From Methylophaga sp. (GTDB lineage Bacteria > Pseudomonadota > Gammaproteobacteria > Nitrosococcales > Methylophagaceae), in assembly GCA_024636315.1 (NCBI GenBank), contig JAGXHJ010000048.1, forward strand, positions 1-64,000: DNA of 64,000 nt. Direction: 5' to 3'. Each line of letters begins with the position of its first letter. The stretch's first letter is position 1. The notes below the pieces were generated by a model. It was not told where the DNA came from and did not search any database. It worked only from the letters and a program-made list of their open reading frames with translations. The position numbers and the translations under genes are program-made. Shown piece by piece: positions 55,800-64,000 of the stretch.

Positions 55800-57653
55800 A
55801 TGAATCATTATCCCCTGTGGAAAAATTTATTGATTGTCGCTGTAATTTTGCTTGGCGGTTTATTTGCCGTTCCTAATTTATTTGGTGATGACCCGGCCGT
55901 TCAGGTCTCAGCCGGAAGAAATGGCAAGGTCGATCTAGCTCTAATGAGCCAAGTAGAAACGGCTTTACAAGCACAATCGATTTCTTACAAACGTGTCGAG
56001 ATGGAAGATGGGCGCTTATTAGTCAGACTTGCTGATGCAGATCTTCAATTAAAAGCAAAAGATGTGCTTAGTAATTCCATTACTGGTGATTACACGGTTG
56101 CGCTTAATCTTGCCCCTACGACACCGAGTTGGTTATCGGCGATTGGTGCTGAACCCATGAACCTCGGTTTAGATCTACGTGGTGGTGTTCACTTCTTGAT
56201 GGAAGTGGATATGAATGCTGCCGTAAAACAAGCTTTGGATAGCTATGCGAGTGAATTTCGAACTTTACTGCGTGATGATAAAATTCGTTATCAAAAGATT
56301 CAAGTAAATAAAGATAATGTCATCATTAGTTTTCGTACTGTTGAACACAGAGATCTGGCGGAAGCTAAGTTAAGTAATGAATATTCACAGCTTAAAGTTG
56401 CGGTCATCGAAGATAGTGCGCCGCCTTCTTTAGAAATGCATTTGACTGAAGTGGCTTTGCGTGAAATCAAGTCACTCGCTTTACAGCAAAACATTATTAC
56501 ATTACGCAATCGGATCAACGAGTTGGGCGTTGCAGAACCGACGGTTCAACAACAGGGTGATAGCCGTATTGTTGTGCAACTACCTGGTGTGCAAGATACC
56601 GCACAAGCTAAGAAAATATTAGGCGCAACTGCAACCTTAGAATTTCGTTTAGTTGATAATGAACATGATGTACAAGATGCGGTAAATGGTCGTGTCCCCG
56701 CTGGTTCTAAATTGTTCTACCATCGTGACGGCAGACCTTATCTATTAGATAATCGTGTAATGTTGACTGGTGAGCATATTATCAATGCCGCCTCAACAAT
56801 CGATTCTCAATCTGGAACACCTGCGGTATCAATAACCTTAGATGGCAAAGGTGCTCGAGCATTCAGTAATGTCACACGTGACAATATTGGCAACCCAATG
56901 GCCGTGGTTTTTATTGAATCCAAGACAGAGCTTCGAGAAATCAATGGTGAGAAGGTTAAAGTTCGTCGTCTGGTTCCAGAAGTTATTAATGTTGCGACTA
57001 TTCGTGATCAATTAAGTAAGAAGTTCCAGATTTCAGGACTTGATTCTACTTCAGAGGCTTATGATTTAGCACTATTGTTACGTGCAGGTGCACTTGCTGC
57101 GCCCATAGAGATTGTTGAAGAAAGAACAGTAGGACCAAGTTTAGGTCAAGACAATATTGATCAAGGTTTTGCTTCAGTTATTATTGGCTTTGTGTTTGTT
57201 TTAGTCTTTATGGCTATTTGGTATCGCGTATTTGGTCTTGTTGCCAATTTGGCTTTGGCTGCGAATTTGATATTGATCGTCGCGTTACTATCAATGCTAC
57301 AAGCAACATTAACGATGCCTGGTATCGCAGGTATTGTATTAACAGTTGGTATGGCGGTGGATGCAAATGTGTTGATCTTTGAGCGGATACGAGAAGAACT
57401 TCGCATTGGTAACAGTCCTCAAGCCAGTATCAATGCCGGTTATGCTAAAGCATTCTCGACGATTGCCGATGCCAATATCACTACATTAATTGCTGCCGTT
57501 GTACTATTTGGTTTCGGTACAGGCTCTATTAAAGGCTTCGCGGTGACCTTATCATTGGGGATTCTAACGTCGATGTTTACCGCGATTATGGGAACTCGGG
57601 CAGTGATCAATTTGATCTACGGTCATAAACAACGTCCAACGTTATCCATATAA
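55800..57653 (+). CDS. secD: protein translocase subunit SecD
   Basis: A 617-residue inner-membrane protein. The first helix lies at about 7-25. The large periplasmic P1 domain follows, with GLDLRGGVHFLMEVD and NRINELGVAEPTVQQQGDSR. Helices 2-6 lie at about 455-605, with GIAGIVLTVGMAVDANVLIF carrying the proton-path Asp. SecDF uses the proton gradient to pull secreted proteins across. It lies 10 bases before secF. Confidence 0.97.
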   Translation: MNHYPLWKNLLIVAVILLGGLFAVPNLFGDDPAVQVSAGRNGKVDLALMSQVETALQAQSISYKRVEMEDGRLLVRLADADLQLKAKDVLSNSITGDYTVALNLAPTTPSWLSAIGAEPMNLGLDLRGGVHFLMEVDMNAAVKQALDSYASEFRTLLRDDKIRYQKIQVNKDNVIISFRTVEHRDLAEAKLSNEYSQLKVAVIEDSAPPSLEMHLTEVALREIKSLALQQNIITLRNRINELGVAEPTVQQQGDSRIVVQLPGVQDTAQAKKILGATATLEFRLVDNEHDVQDAVNGRVPAGSKLFYHRDGRPYLLDNRVMLTGEHIINAASTIDSQSGTPAVSITLDGKGARAFSNVTRDNIGNPMAVVFIESKTELREINGEKVKVRRLVPEVINVATIRDQLSKKFQISGLDSTSEAYDLALLLRAGALAAPIEIVEERTVGPSLGQDNIDQGFASVIIGFVFVLVFMAIWYRVFGLVANLALAANLILIVALLSMLQATLTMPGIAGIVLTVGMAVDANVLIFERIREELRIGNSPQASINAGYAKAFSTIADANITTLIAAVVLFGFGTGSIKGFAVTLSLGILTSMFTAIMGTRAVINLIYGHKQRPTLSI

Positions 57654-57663
57654 GGTACACATT

Positions 57664-58614
57664 ATGCAAATTATGAAAGAAACTACGCACTTTAACTTTA
57701 TGGGGAAACGCAAGATAGCAGCTGTTTTTTCTATTTTATTGGTTTTAGCTTCACTTGCATCATTATTTAAGCAGGGCCTTAATTTAGGTATCGATTTTAC
57801 CGGCGGCACCATCATCGAGTTGGCTTATCAAGATGAGGCTAAACTTGATGATATTCGAACTACTTTAAAAGAAGGTGGCTTCAATGACGCGGCAGTGCAA
57901 AATTTTGGTTCAATACGCGATATATTGATTTACATGCCTGTTATAGCGACTAAAAATATGGCTGATCTGAGTAATGAAGTTCTTGCCATTTTACAAAAGG
58001 ACAGCGCCGAGCCAATCGATGTTAGGCGAGTAGAATTTGTTGGGCCGCAAGTTGGGGAAGAGCTGACTGAAGATGGTGGTTTGGCAATGTTGTACGCGTT
58101 GATCGGTATCTTAATTTACGTCTCGTTTCGTTTTGAATACAGATTTGCTATTGGTTCAGTGGTTGCTTTGATACATGACGTGATAATTACACTAGGTGTT
58201 TTTTCGCTATTTCGTTTGGAGTTTGATTTAACCGTACTAGCTGCAATATTAGCCGTTATAGGTTATTCACTCAACGATACTATTGTGGTTTTTGACCGTA
58301 TTCGAGAAACGTTTTTACGTAAGCGTAAAGGTGATTCAATAGACATTGTAAATAGCGCCTTAAACGATACGCTAAGCAGAACATTGATGACTTCGGGTAC
58401 CACGTTATTGGTTGTTTTTTCTCTTTACTGGTTTGGTGGGACTGTAATCCATGATTTTGCCATTGCTTTATTGCTGGGTATTATCGTAGGTACATATTCT
58501 TCAATTTATATTGCGAGCACGGTTGTTTTGACAATGGGTGTTAGCAAAGCGGATCTTATGCCGCCAGAAAAACCAGAAGGTGATGACGTTAACGAAGATG
58601 GTAGCCAAGTTTAG
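57664..58614 (+). CDS. secF: protein translocase subunit SecF
   Basis: A 316-residue partner of SecD with six membrane helices. It has NLGIDFTGGTIIELAY near residue 38 and the helix-4/5 region AAILAVIGYSLNDTIVVFDRI with the conserved Asp. AAGG precedes ATG 57664; ATG 57673 is possible. A terminator follows. Confidence 0.97.
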   Translation: MQIMKETTHFNFMGKRKIAAVFSILLVLASLASLFKQGLNLGIDFTGGTIIELAYQDEAKLDDIRTTLKEGGFNDAAVQNFGSIRDILIYMPVIATKNMADLSNEVLAILQKDSAEPIDVRRVEFVGPQVGEELTEDGGLAMLYALIGILIYVSFRFEYRFAIGSVVALIHDVIITLGVFSLFRLEFDLTVLAAILAVIGYSLNDTIVVFDRIRETFLRKRKGDSIDIVNSALNDTLSRTLMTSGTTLLVVFSLYWFGGTVIHDFAIALLLGIIVGTYSSIYIASTVVLTMGVSKADLMPPEKPEGDDVNEDGSQV

Positions 58615-58637
58615 ATTAAACAGTGATTAAGTTATTC

Positions 58638-58666
58638 AAAAAAGCCCGATTGATTCGGGCTTTTTT
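58638..58666 (+). terminator. terminator of the tgt-yajC-secDF operon
   Basis: AAGCCCGA pairs with TCGGGCTT, with A6 before and T6 after. It can also serve the minus-strand gene that ends at 58671. Confidence 0.9.
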
Positions 58667-58670
58667 GTAG

Positions 58671-58940
58671 CTAATGATATTCTCTATCTTGAAATGACAG
58701 CGATTTATGCAATGATTGTTTTAGCTGTAGATTTGATTGGGATAATTTTTGAGGTATTTTAATAATCTGGGCTGTTCGATTGTTAGGTCTAACATCTTCA
58801 GGCTGAGTAACACTTTCTACACTGAGTATCCGAAGGCCAGCACAATTACCTTTGAAACTCATAAAAGTGGCAAATTCTTCTAGCCCTTCCATAATGTTTC
58901 TTAATTCAAGTTCTTGTGCTTTATTATTCATAAATTTCAT
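58671..58940 (-). CDS. hypothetical protein, 89 aa
   Basis: Not recognised. A hydrophilic product with no signal peptide or membrane helix. It begins with a helical acidic part (NKAQELELRNIMEGLEEFAT) and ends with a Gln/Lys/Ser-rich tail. AGGT lies 5 bases before the ATG at 58940, and it ends 5 bases from a bidirectional-type terminator, which supports a real gene. No link to its neighbours is evident. Confidence 0.5.
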   Translation of the reverse strand: MKFMNNKAQELELRNIMEGLEEFATFMSFKGNCAGLRILSVESVTQPEDVRPNNRTAQIIKIPQKLSQSNLQLKQSLHKSLSFQDREYH

Positions 58941-59180
58941 ATATACCTATGTAGTCATACTTTGTATCGGTAATGAAATGGTTTTCTTGAGTAAAAATGC
59001 TTAGTAATTTAGACATTGTCATCTTGTTCTAATGACAAACGTGTTTTCACGTTAAGACATTTTTTATAAGAAGATACTGGGTAACTGCAACAGGTTCGAC
59101 TTGTTTTCGAACGAATTAAAATTGTCAGCTTGGCGTAAGCTTATATTGTTATGCTTGGTCATCAATTAGTCTGAACTTTG

Positions 59181-59234
59181 TGATGAATGAGTCCTCTAAG
59201 TACTCATCATCAAGGAATTTCCTCATTTTTTAAT
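59181..59234 (+). promoter_or_regulatory. 5' leader hairpin and T-run before the PQQ-linked genes
   Basis: TGATGA(A)TGAGT at 59181-59192 pairs with ACTCATCATCA at 59202-59212 (11 bp with one bulged A). It is followed by the small palindrome AGGAATTTCCT and TTTTTT. The arrangement resembles a leader attenuator. The rest of 58941-59281 holds no recognised gene except the tiny frame below. Confidence 0.4.
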
Positions 59235-59249
59235 TAGGAGAAACATTGT

Positions 59250-59282
59250 ATGGTGAATGACCCAACTAAACGGAGAACATAA
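59250..59282 (+). CDS. possible 10-residue upstream leader peptide
   Basis: ATG 59250 with a strong AGGAG nine bases upstream opens a 10-codon frame, MVNDPTKRRT. Its TAA overlaps the next gene's ATG by one base (TAATG). The main gene also has its own GGAG inside this frame. It could couple translation; a non-functional start is equally possible. Confidence 0.35.
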   Translation: MVNDPTKRRT

Positions 59283-60076
59283 TGCGTGTATTTAAAAAAT
59301 GGCTATTTGTCTTACTAATAGGCTTGAGCCAATCGGCGATGGCTCAAGTACAAGATGTTTCATTACATTATGTCGGCCCTACAGACGGTAGTGTTTGGCA
59401 GGGTTTGCAACAAGGACTGGATGAAGCGAATATTCAAGGTGAATTTTTGGGTCAGAAATATACATTGCATGTCGTTAGCATGGACGAATTAATGGATTTG
59501 GATGATGCGACTGCTATTCTACTCGCTACAGATGAACAGCATATTCTAGCTGTTGCCAAATCTGAAAAGTTTGCCAATGTTGCAGTATTTAATTTGATCT
59601 CAGATTCAGATGCTCTGCGTTCAGCGTGTTTGACTAATTTATTAAGTATCACAGCCAGTAACAAAATGAAGCAAGATGCATTGGCACAATGGTTAGCTAA
59701 AAATCCTGAGTCAAAAGCCCATGTGCAGGGCTGGCATGAAGACTTTGTGAAATTCGCAGCAAGCCAGTTAAATAGTCGTTTTAAGAAATCACATGGCGTA
59801 GCCATGGATGATGATGCTTGGTCAGGATGGGCTGCGGTCAAATTGCTCTCAGATACCGTTGCTAGAACACAAAGTACTGATGCAGCGGTCATGTTGAATT
59901 TTCTGAAAAATAAAATAGCCTTTGATGGTCAAAAAGGAGCGGGAGCTACCTTTCGCGACACCGGTCAATTACGACAGTTAGTCTTGCTGGTAGAGGACAA
60001 TAAAATTGTTGCTGAAGCGCCATTACGTGGCGTGAAAGGTGGATTAGATAGTTTGGGCTTAAAAAGCTGTAAATAA
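59282..60076 (+). CDS. periplasmic binding-protein-like protein of PQQ-alcohol-dehydrogenase systems
   Basis: A 264-residue exported protein with a signal peptide (about 1-21, ending AMA). The body resembles the ABC-type substrate-binding family found with PQQ-dependent alcohol dehydrogenases, especially the C-terminus with AMDDDAWSGWAAVKLLSD, GATFRDTGQLRQLVLLVEDN and PLRGVKGGLDSLG. It looks shorter than typical members, mainly in the N-terminal half. The next gene is the beta-propeller that regularly accompanies this family. No ABC permease, ATPase or dehydrogenase gene is nearby. The ligand is unknown. Confidence 0.7.
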   Translation: MRVFKKWLFVLLIGLSQSAMAQVQDVSLHYVGPTDGSVWQGLQQGLDEANIQGEFLGQKYTLHVVSMDELMDLDDATAILLATDEQHILAVAKSEKFANVAVFNLISDSDALRSACLTNLLSITASNKMKQDALAQWLAKNPESKAHVQGWHEDFVKFAASQLNSRFKKSHGVAMDDDAWSGWAAVKLLSDTVARTQSTDAAVMLNFLKNKIAFDGQKGAGATFRDTGQLRQLVLLVEDNKIVAEAPLRGVKGGLDSLGLKSCK

Positions 60077-60102
60077 TTGTAGTGAATGTTAAGGAAATAA
60101 TA

Positions 60103-61056
60103 ATGAAATTAAAACAACTTATACTTTCGACATTGGTACTGGTCAGCGCTAGCGCTTGGGCCGATCCGACATATCGTTTATTTGTCACTAATGAGAAAAG
60201 TAACTCGGTGAGTGTGATTGATTCACGTACAGGTACTTTGGAAACAACACTTAAACTAGGTGAGCGACCTCGCGGTATTGGTTTATCCCCTGATCATAAA
60301 ACGCTTTATGTCGCACTGAGTGGTGATGATGCGATTGGTATGGTTGATGTCGCGACCTTAGAAATTTTAGGAAAATTGAAGGCTGGTCAGGATCCAGAAA
60401 CGTTTGCTGTACACCCAAATGGTAATTTGTATCTATCTAATGAAGATGATGCAAAAGCAAGTGTGCTCAACCCCGCCACCAACGAGATTATAGAAGAAAT
60501 TCGTGTTGGTCTAGAACCTGAAGGTGTAGCGGTCTCGCCAGATGGTAGCATCGTCTTAGTGACTAGTGAGTCAACGAATATGGTGCATGTTATCGATACT
60601 GCTGCTCATAAAGTTGTAGCCAATATTTTAGTGGCAGCACGACCACGCGGTCTGGCTTTTAGTCATGATGGTTCACGCGCTTACGTAAGCAGTGAGATCG
60701 GTAATGAAATTGCGATCATTGACACCAAAACTTATGCTATTACTAAAACAGCAAGTGTCGATGTGCCACGATCTAAACCGATGGCGATTAAAATTAGTCC
60801 TGATGACAAAACACTTTATTTAACAACGGGGCGAGCAGCTAAAGTGGTCATAATGGATGCAATAACATTGGACATCAAATCAACGGCTGATGTCGGCAAT
60901 CGTGTATGGGGTGCGGCATTAAGTCGTGATGGTTCAACCCTTTATACTGCAAACGGTGTGAGTAATACCGTTTCTGTTGTAGATACCGCTACTAGCAAAT
61001 CAGTGATGGAAATTAAAGTTGGTGAGGGTCCTTGGGGACTAGTACTAGATGATTAA
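60103..61056 (+). CDS. PQQ-dependent-catabolism-associated beta-propeller protein
   Basis: A 317-residue exported protein. The signal peptide spans about 1-21 (ending ASAWA). It is followed by about seven YVTN-type blades, such as RLFVTNEKSNSVSVIDSRTG, KTLYVALSGDDAIGMVDVAT and STLYTANGVSNTVSVVDTAT. It should fold as a periplasmic beta-propeller. The family is encoded with PQQ alcohol dehydrogenases in methylotrophs and relatives; no catalytic role is established. ATG 60103 is chosen for AAGGA upstream. A strong terminator follows. Confidence 0.85.
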   Translation: MKLKQLILSTLVLVSASAWADPTYRLFVTNEKSNSVSVIDSRTGTLETTLKLGERPRGIGLSPDHKTLYVALSGDDAIGMVDVATLEILGKLKAGQDPETFAVHPNGNLYLSNEDDAKASVLNPATNEIIEEIRVGLEPEGVAVSPDGSIVLVTSESTNMVHVIDTAAHKVVANILVAARPRGLAFSHDGSRAYVSSEIGNEIAIIDTKTYAITKTASVDVPRSKPMAIKISPDDKTLYLTTGRAAKVVIMDAITLDIKSTADVGNRVWGAALSRDGSTLYTANGVSNTVSVVDTATSKSVMEIKVGEGPWGLVLDD

Positions 61057-61081
61057 CATCTAGTTCACTCGTTAAACAGCT

Positions 61082-61118
61082 AAAACCCGATAATGATCTT
61101 GTCATTATCGGGTTTTTT
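61082..61118 (+). terminator. terminator after the beta-propeller gene
   Basis: AACCCGATAATGA pairs perfectly with TCATTATCGGGTT around TCTTG, followed by T4. It ends the PQQ-associated gene pair. Confidence 0.9.
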
Positions 61119-61165
61119 ATTGTTTGCTACTTTGTTGTTAGTGATTGGCACGGTATGATGAAGCA

Positions 61166-61678
61166 ATGAATATTATTTTACGTTATATTGATTTGTGTCG
61201 GCTTAAAGCTGGGCCTGCGGATATGCCTGCTTCAAATAAGTTGCTTAAATTAACACTGTTAGTCTATTTCTTACTTGGTATTGTAATTAGCCGTATCGAT
61301 AGTGCTTGGGATGTCAGTATTATAAGCAGTTTAGCGGATACCTTATTTATGATCGCGGCTATTGGTGTCGTGCTCCATTTGAAAGGCTTAGATGCACGTT
61401 ACCAGCAAACGTTAATGGCCTTAGCGGGTGCCGGCATTATTCTAGATTTAATAGGTCTGCCGCTGATGATCTGGCTTAATCAGATCGATAAGTTGGAACA
61501 AGGGACCAGCGTTGCACTGTTCTCAATGATTGCCTTAATGTTCTGGAGTTTGATGGTCATCGCCCATATATTTCGACAAGCTTTAGATATCAAGGCTGGT
61601 AGTGCCGCGATGATAACTATTATTTACACCGCGATGTCCTTAGTTGTACTCGGACTCACCCTTTCAGGAGTTGCCTAA
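61166..61678 (+). CDS. membrane protein of unknown function upstream of mpl
   Basis: A 170-residue protein with about four membrane helices (roughly 28-45, 57-75, 88-106 and 118-165 as one or two), preceded by a short amphipathic start (MNIILRYIDLCRLKAGPADM). Not assigned to a named family, though the overall look recalls Yip1-type membrane proteins. It ends immediately before the GTG of mpl, so the genes are coupled. ATG 61166 is chosen; the frame upstream opens with TTG at 61145. Confidence 0.75.
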   Translation: MNIILRYIDLCRLKAGPADMPASNKLLKLTLLVYFLLGIVISRIDSAWDVSIISSLADTLFMIAAIGVVLHLKGLDARYQQTLMALAGAGIILDLIGLPLMIWLNQIDKLEQGTSVALFSMIALMFWSLMVIAHIFRQALDIKAGSAAMITIIYTAMSLVVLGLTLSGVA

Positions 61679-63037
61679 GTGCATATTCATATATTAGGTA
61701 TTTGTGGCACTTTTATGGGTGGCGTAGCGTTATTAGCCCGTGAATTGGGCATGACAGTTTCAGGCTCTGATGCCAATGTTTATCCACCGATGAGTGATCA
61801 GCTTGCCGCAGCTGGTATCGACTTGCAACAGGGATATTTAGCCGAGCATTTAGAACCCGCACCTGATTTAGTGGTAATGGGCAATGCGATGTCTCGTGGT
61901 AACGCCGCTGTGGAATATGTACTTAACAAAGGCTTACCCTATATTTCTGGGCCGCAATGGTTAGCAGAATATGTTTTAAAAGATAAATGGGTGCTCGCCG
62001 TATCAGGTACACATGGCAAAACAACAACGAGTAGTTTATTGGCTTGGATTTTGGAAGATGCAGGTATGTCGCCCGGATTTTTAATTGGTGGTGTACCGGA
62101 CAATTTCGGTGAAACTGCTCGATTGGGCAAAACACCTTTTTTTGTGATTGAAGCCGATGAATATGACACCGCATTTTTTGATAAACGGTCTAAGTTTGTT
62201 CATTATCATCCACGCACTTTAGTGGTCAATAATCTTGAGTTTGATCATGCCGATATTTTTGAAGATTTAGCGGCTATTCAAAAACAATTCCACCACTTAA
62301 TTCGTACCGTTCCTTCTGAAGGTTTAGTGATTAGTCCTAATAATGTATCTGCTATTGAACAGGTATTCGAAATGGGCTGTTGGACGCCACGTCAAACAGT
62401 CGATTTAAATATGGGCGATGTCCAGGCACAAAATATTGCTGACGATGGTAGCCAGTTTGATGTGATGCATCATGATGAAAAAGTGGGCGCAGTGAATTGG
62501 TCAATGTTAGGCCTGCATAATGTAAGTAATGCATTAGCTGCTCTAGCGGCGGCGCATCATGTCGGGGTGACATTTGAACATGGCTGTGAGGCCTTAGGTC
62601 GATTCTCAGGTATAAAACGGCGCATGGAGTTATGTGGTGAAGTGCAGGGCGTGCGAGTTTATGATGATTTTGCTCATCACCCGACAGCAATTGCTACCAC
62701 TATCGCTGGTCTGCGTGCCAACATCGGCAATCGTAAAGTGATTGCGATTTTAGAGCCTCGATCCAATACGATGAAAATGGGTATACACCAACATACTCTA
62801 GCTAATTCACTGATGGCCGCTGATCGGGTTATTTTGTTTGAAGATCAGGGCTTGAAATTATCATTAGCCGATATTCAACAACAACTGGGTGATACGGCGA
62901 CTATTAAACACAATATTGATGAAATCATTGAGCTTGTTTGCCAAGAAGCAACCGCTGGTGATGAAGTACTAATTATGAGCAATGGCGGCTTTGGTGGCAT
63001 ACATCAACGTTTGTTAACTGCATTGGCAGCAAGATGA
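61679..63037 (+). CDS. mpl: UDP-MurNAc:L-alanyl-gamma-D-glutamyl-meso-diaminopimelate ligase
   Basis: A 452-residue Mur-ligase-fold enzyme that reattaches recycled murein tripeptide to UDP-MurNAc. It has the N-terminal HIHILGICGTFMGGVALLAR, P-loop SGTHGKTTTSSLLAW (about 109-123), EADEYDTAFFDKRSKFVHY and DDFAHHPTAI. The FFDKRSKF variant separates Mpl from MurC. The GTG start at 61679 has AGGAG eight bases upstream. Its TGA overlaps the ATG of ubiX. Confidence 0.95.
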   Translation: MHIHILGICGTFMGGVALLARELGMTVSGSDANVYPPMSDQLAAAGIDLQQGYLAEHLEPAPDLVVMGNAMSRGNAAVEYVLNKGLPYISGPQWLAEYVLKDKWVLAVSGTHGKTTTSSLLAWILEDAGMSPGFLIGGVPDNFGETARLGKTPFFVIEADEYDTAFFDKRSKFVHYHPRTLVVNNLEFDHADIFEDLAAIQKQFHHLIRTVPSEGLVISPNNVSAIEQVFEMGCWTPRQTVDLNMGDVQAQNIADDGSQFDVMHHDEKVGAVNWSMLGLHNVSNALAALAAAHHVGVTFEHGCEALGRFSGIKRRMELCGEVQGVRVYDDFAHHPTAIATTIAGLRANIGNRKVIAILEPRSNTMKMGIHQHTLANSLMAADRVILFEDQGLKLSLADIQQQLGDTATIKHNIDEIIELVCQEATAGDEVLIMSNGGFGGIHQRLLTALAAR

Positions 63038-63642
63038 TTGATCATAAGCAGATTGCTTTAGCCATTACAGGAGCCTCGGGAGCGCCTTACAGTAAACGCT
63101 TGCTTGAAGTATTGCTGGCACAAGGGATCACGGTTCATCTGATGGTGTCTGCTGCTGGTCGAATTGTGCTCGCTGATGAATTAGATTGGAAATTACCGGC
63201 TAGAGCCAGTGATATTCACAAAATGCTTGTTGCTGAATTTGCGTGTGTCCCAGAGTTATTAAAAGTTTACGGTGAGCAACAATGGAGTTCACCGCTAGCA
63301 AGTGGTTCGCATAAAGTTGCAACCATGGTCGTTTGCCCCTGTACCATGGGTACTTTGTCATCAATTGCTGTTGGTAGTAGTGATAACCTAATCAATCGTG
63401 CCGCCGATGTGATGATCAAAGAAAACCGTAAATTAATTTTAGTACCGCGCGAAGCGCCATTTTCTGCAATACACTTAGAAAATATGCTCAAACTAGCCCG
63501 AATAGGTGTATGTATCTTGCCGCCGAGTCCTGGCTTTTATTTCAAGCCAACCCAGTTATCCGATGTCGTTGATTTTGTGGTGGCGAGAATATTAGACCAA
63601 GCTATGATAGAGCACTCACTTCAACCTCGTTGGGGTGAATAA
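63034..63642 (+). CDS. ubiX: flavin prenyltransferase UbiX
   Basis: A 202-residue enzyme that makes prenylated FMN, the cofactor of the UbiD decarboxylase in ubiquinone synthesis. It has ALAITGASGAPYSKRLLEVL at the N-terminus, CPCTMGTLSSIAVGSSDNLI and the LILVPREAPFSAIHLENMLK segment. Length is typical. ATGA overlap couples it to mpl. ubiD is not in the window. Confidence 0.96.
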   Translation: MIDHKQIALAITGASGAPYSKRLLEVLLAQGITVHLMVSAAGRIVLADELDWKLPARASDIHKMLVAEFACVPELLKVYGEQQWSSPLASGSHKVATMVVCPCTMGTLSSIAVGSSDNLINRAADVMIKENRKLILVPREAPFSAIHLENMLKLARIGVCILPPSPGFYFKPTQLSDVVDFVVARILDQAMIEHSLQPRWGE

Positions 63643-63694
63643 TTTCATCATAGTCACGTATAATTACTCGATAATTGTTCGGATGGAATAACTC

Positions 63695-64000
63695 ATGTCA
63701 GATATCGAAATTGCACAACAAGCTAAGATGGAACAAATTCTACCCCTTGCTGAGCAACGCTTAGGTTTAGACCCTCTTAAACTTGACCCTTATGGTCGAT
63801 ACAAAGCTAAAGTTTCGCTAGACGTGATGGCTGATTTGGCTGATAAACCTAGCGGTAAACTTATCCTCGTTACCGCTGTGAGTCCTACTCCCGCAGGCGA
63901 AGGTAAAACCACTACTACGATCGGCTTAAGCGATGCCTTAAATCGCATAGGCAAAAAATCGATGGTCTGTGTCCGCGAGCCGTCAATGGGACCGTGTTTT
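63695..64000 (+). CDS. fhs: formate-tetrahydrofolate ligase (5' part, cut by window end)
   Basis: The first 102 codons of an open frame reaching the window edge. The family hallmark [19 protein letters not shown] is the ATP-binding P-loop, followed by [12 protein letters not shown]. The enzyme makes 10-formyl-THF from formate, ATP and THF, feeding C1 units into biosynthesis. In a methylotroph it belongs to formaldehyde/formate assimilation. GGATGGAATAAC precedes the ATG at 63695. Confidence 0.93.
   Translation, partial: MSDIEIAQQAKMEQILPLAEQRLGLDPLKLDPYGRYKAKVSLDVMADLADKPSGKLILVTAVSPTPAGEGKTTTTIGLSDALNRIGKKSMVCVREPSMGPCF

Noticed and set aside
61145-61166. TTGGCACGG before the membrane protein gene as a sigma-54 promoter
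   Set aside because: No GC at the required ten-base distance from GG.

Overview
The window is a stretch of gammaproteobacterial chromosome, AT-rich by eye. It carries a polar-type flagellar and chemotaxis cluster set between housekeeping genes. The flagellar master regulators (FleQ, FleS, FleR) and the gene order are Pseudomonas/Vibrio-like. Two genes of the PQQ-alcohol-dehydrogenase-associated families (59282-61056) and the start of formate-tetrahydrofolate ligase at the right edge suggest a methylotroph, for example of the Methylococcales or Methylophaga type. That placement is inference; no 16S gene or methanol dehydrogenase is present.

Layout. 1-4.5 kb: tRNA-Phe and a two-gene RND efflux system. 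4.6-11 kb (minus strand): an unrecognised anchored protein, mutL, an amidase, tsaE and nnr, diverging from queG. 12.1-17.3 kb: two diguanylate cyclases around orn, an M48 protease and a small cytochrome c. 17.5-23.7 kb: flgH-I-J-K-L. 24-34 kb: a flagellin region with two ordinary flagellins, flaG, fliD, fliS, a fliT-like gene and a third flagellin that carries a metalloprotease domain. 34-43.9 kb: fleQ, fleSR and fliEFGHIJ. 44.1-53.4 kb: a chemotaxis block (small orphan gene, STAS protein, cheY, cheA, cheW, parA-like gene, globin-PAS chemoreceptor), then fliK and a second chemoreceptor. 53.4-58.6 kb: pyrF (minus), tgt, yajC, secD, secF. 59-64 kb: PQQ-associated binding protein and beta-propeller, a membrane protein, mpl, ubiX and the start of fhs.

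Regulation can be partly read from the sequence. Sites with the sigma-54 -24/-12 pattern (GG, ten bases, GC) precede flgH, the first flagellin, fleS, fliE, the chemotaxis block and fliK. Close matches to the sigma-28 consensus precede the second flagellin and fliS. This gives a FleQ/sigma-54 then FliA/sigma-28 hierarchy in which the two flagellins belong to different classes. flgB-G, fliL-R, flhABFG, fliA, cheB, cheR and motAB are not in the window.

The most notable item is the metalloprotease flagellin (flagellinolysin family) at 32144-33906. Its reading frame is broken at a run of 11 G (33361-33371); 12 or 9 G would restore one 587- or 586-residue protein with intact flagellin ends. This is either a phase-variation switch on an enzymatic flagellin or a homopolymer sequencing error. 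The second notable item is a REP-associated tyrosine transposase (26374-26829) among six clusters of GTAG-type palindromes. All six clusters lie between flgI and fliS and surround the flagellin genes.
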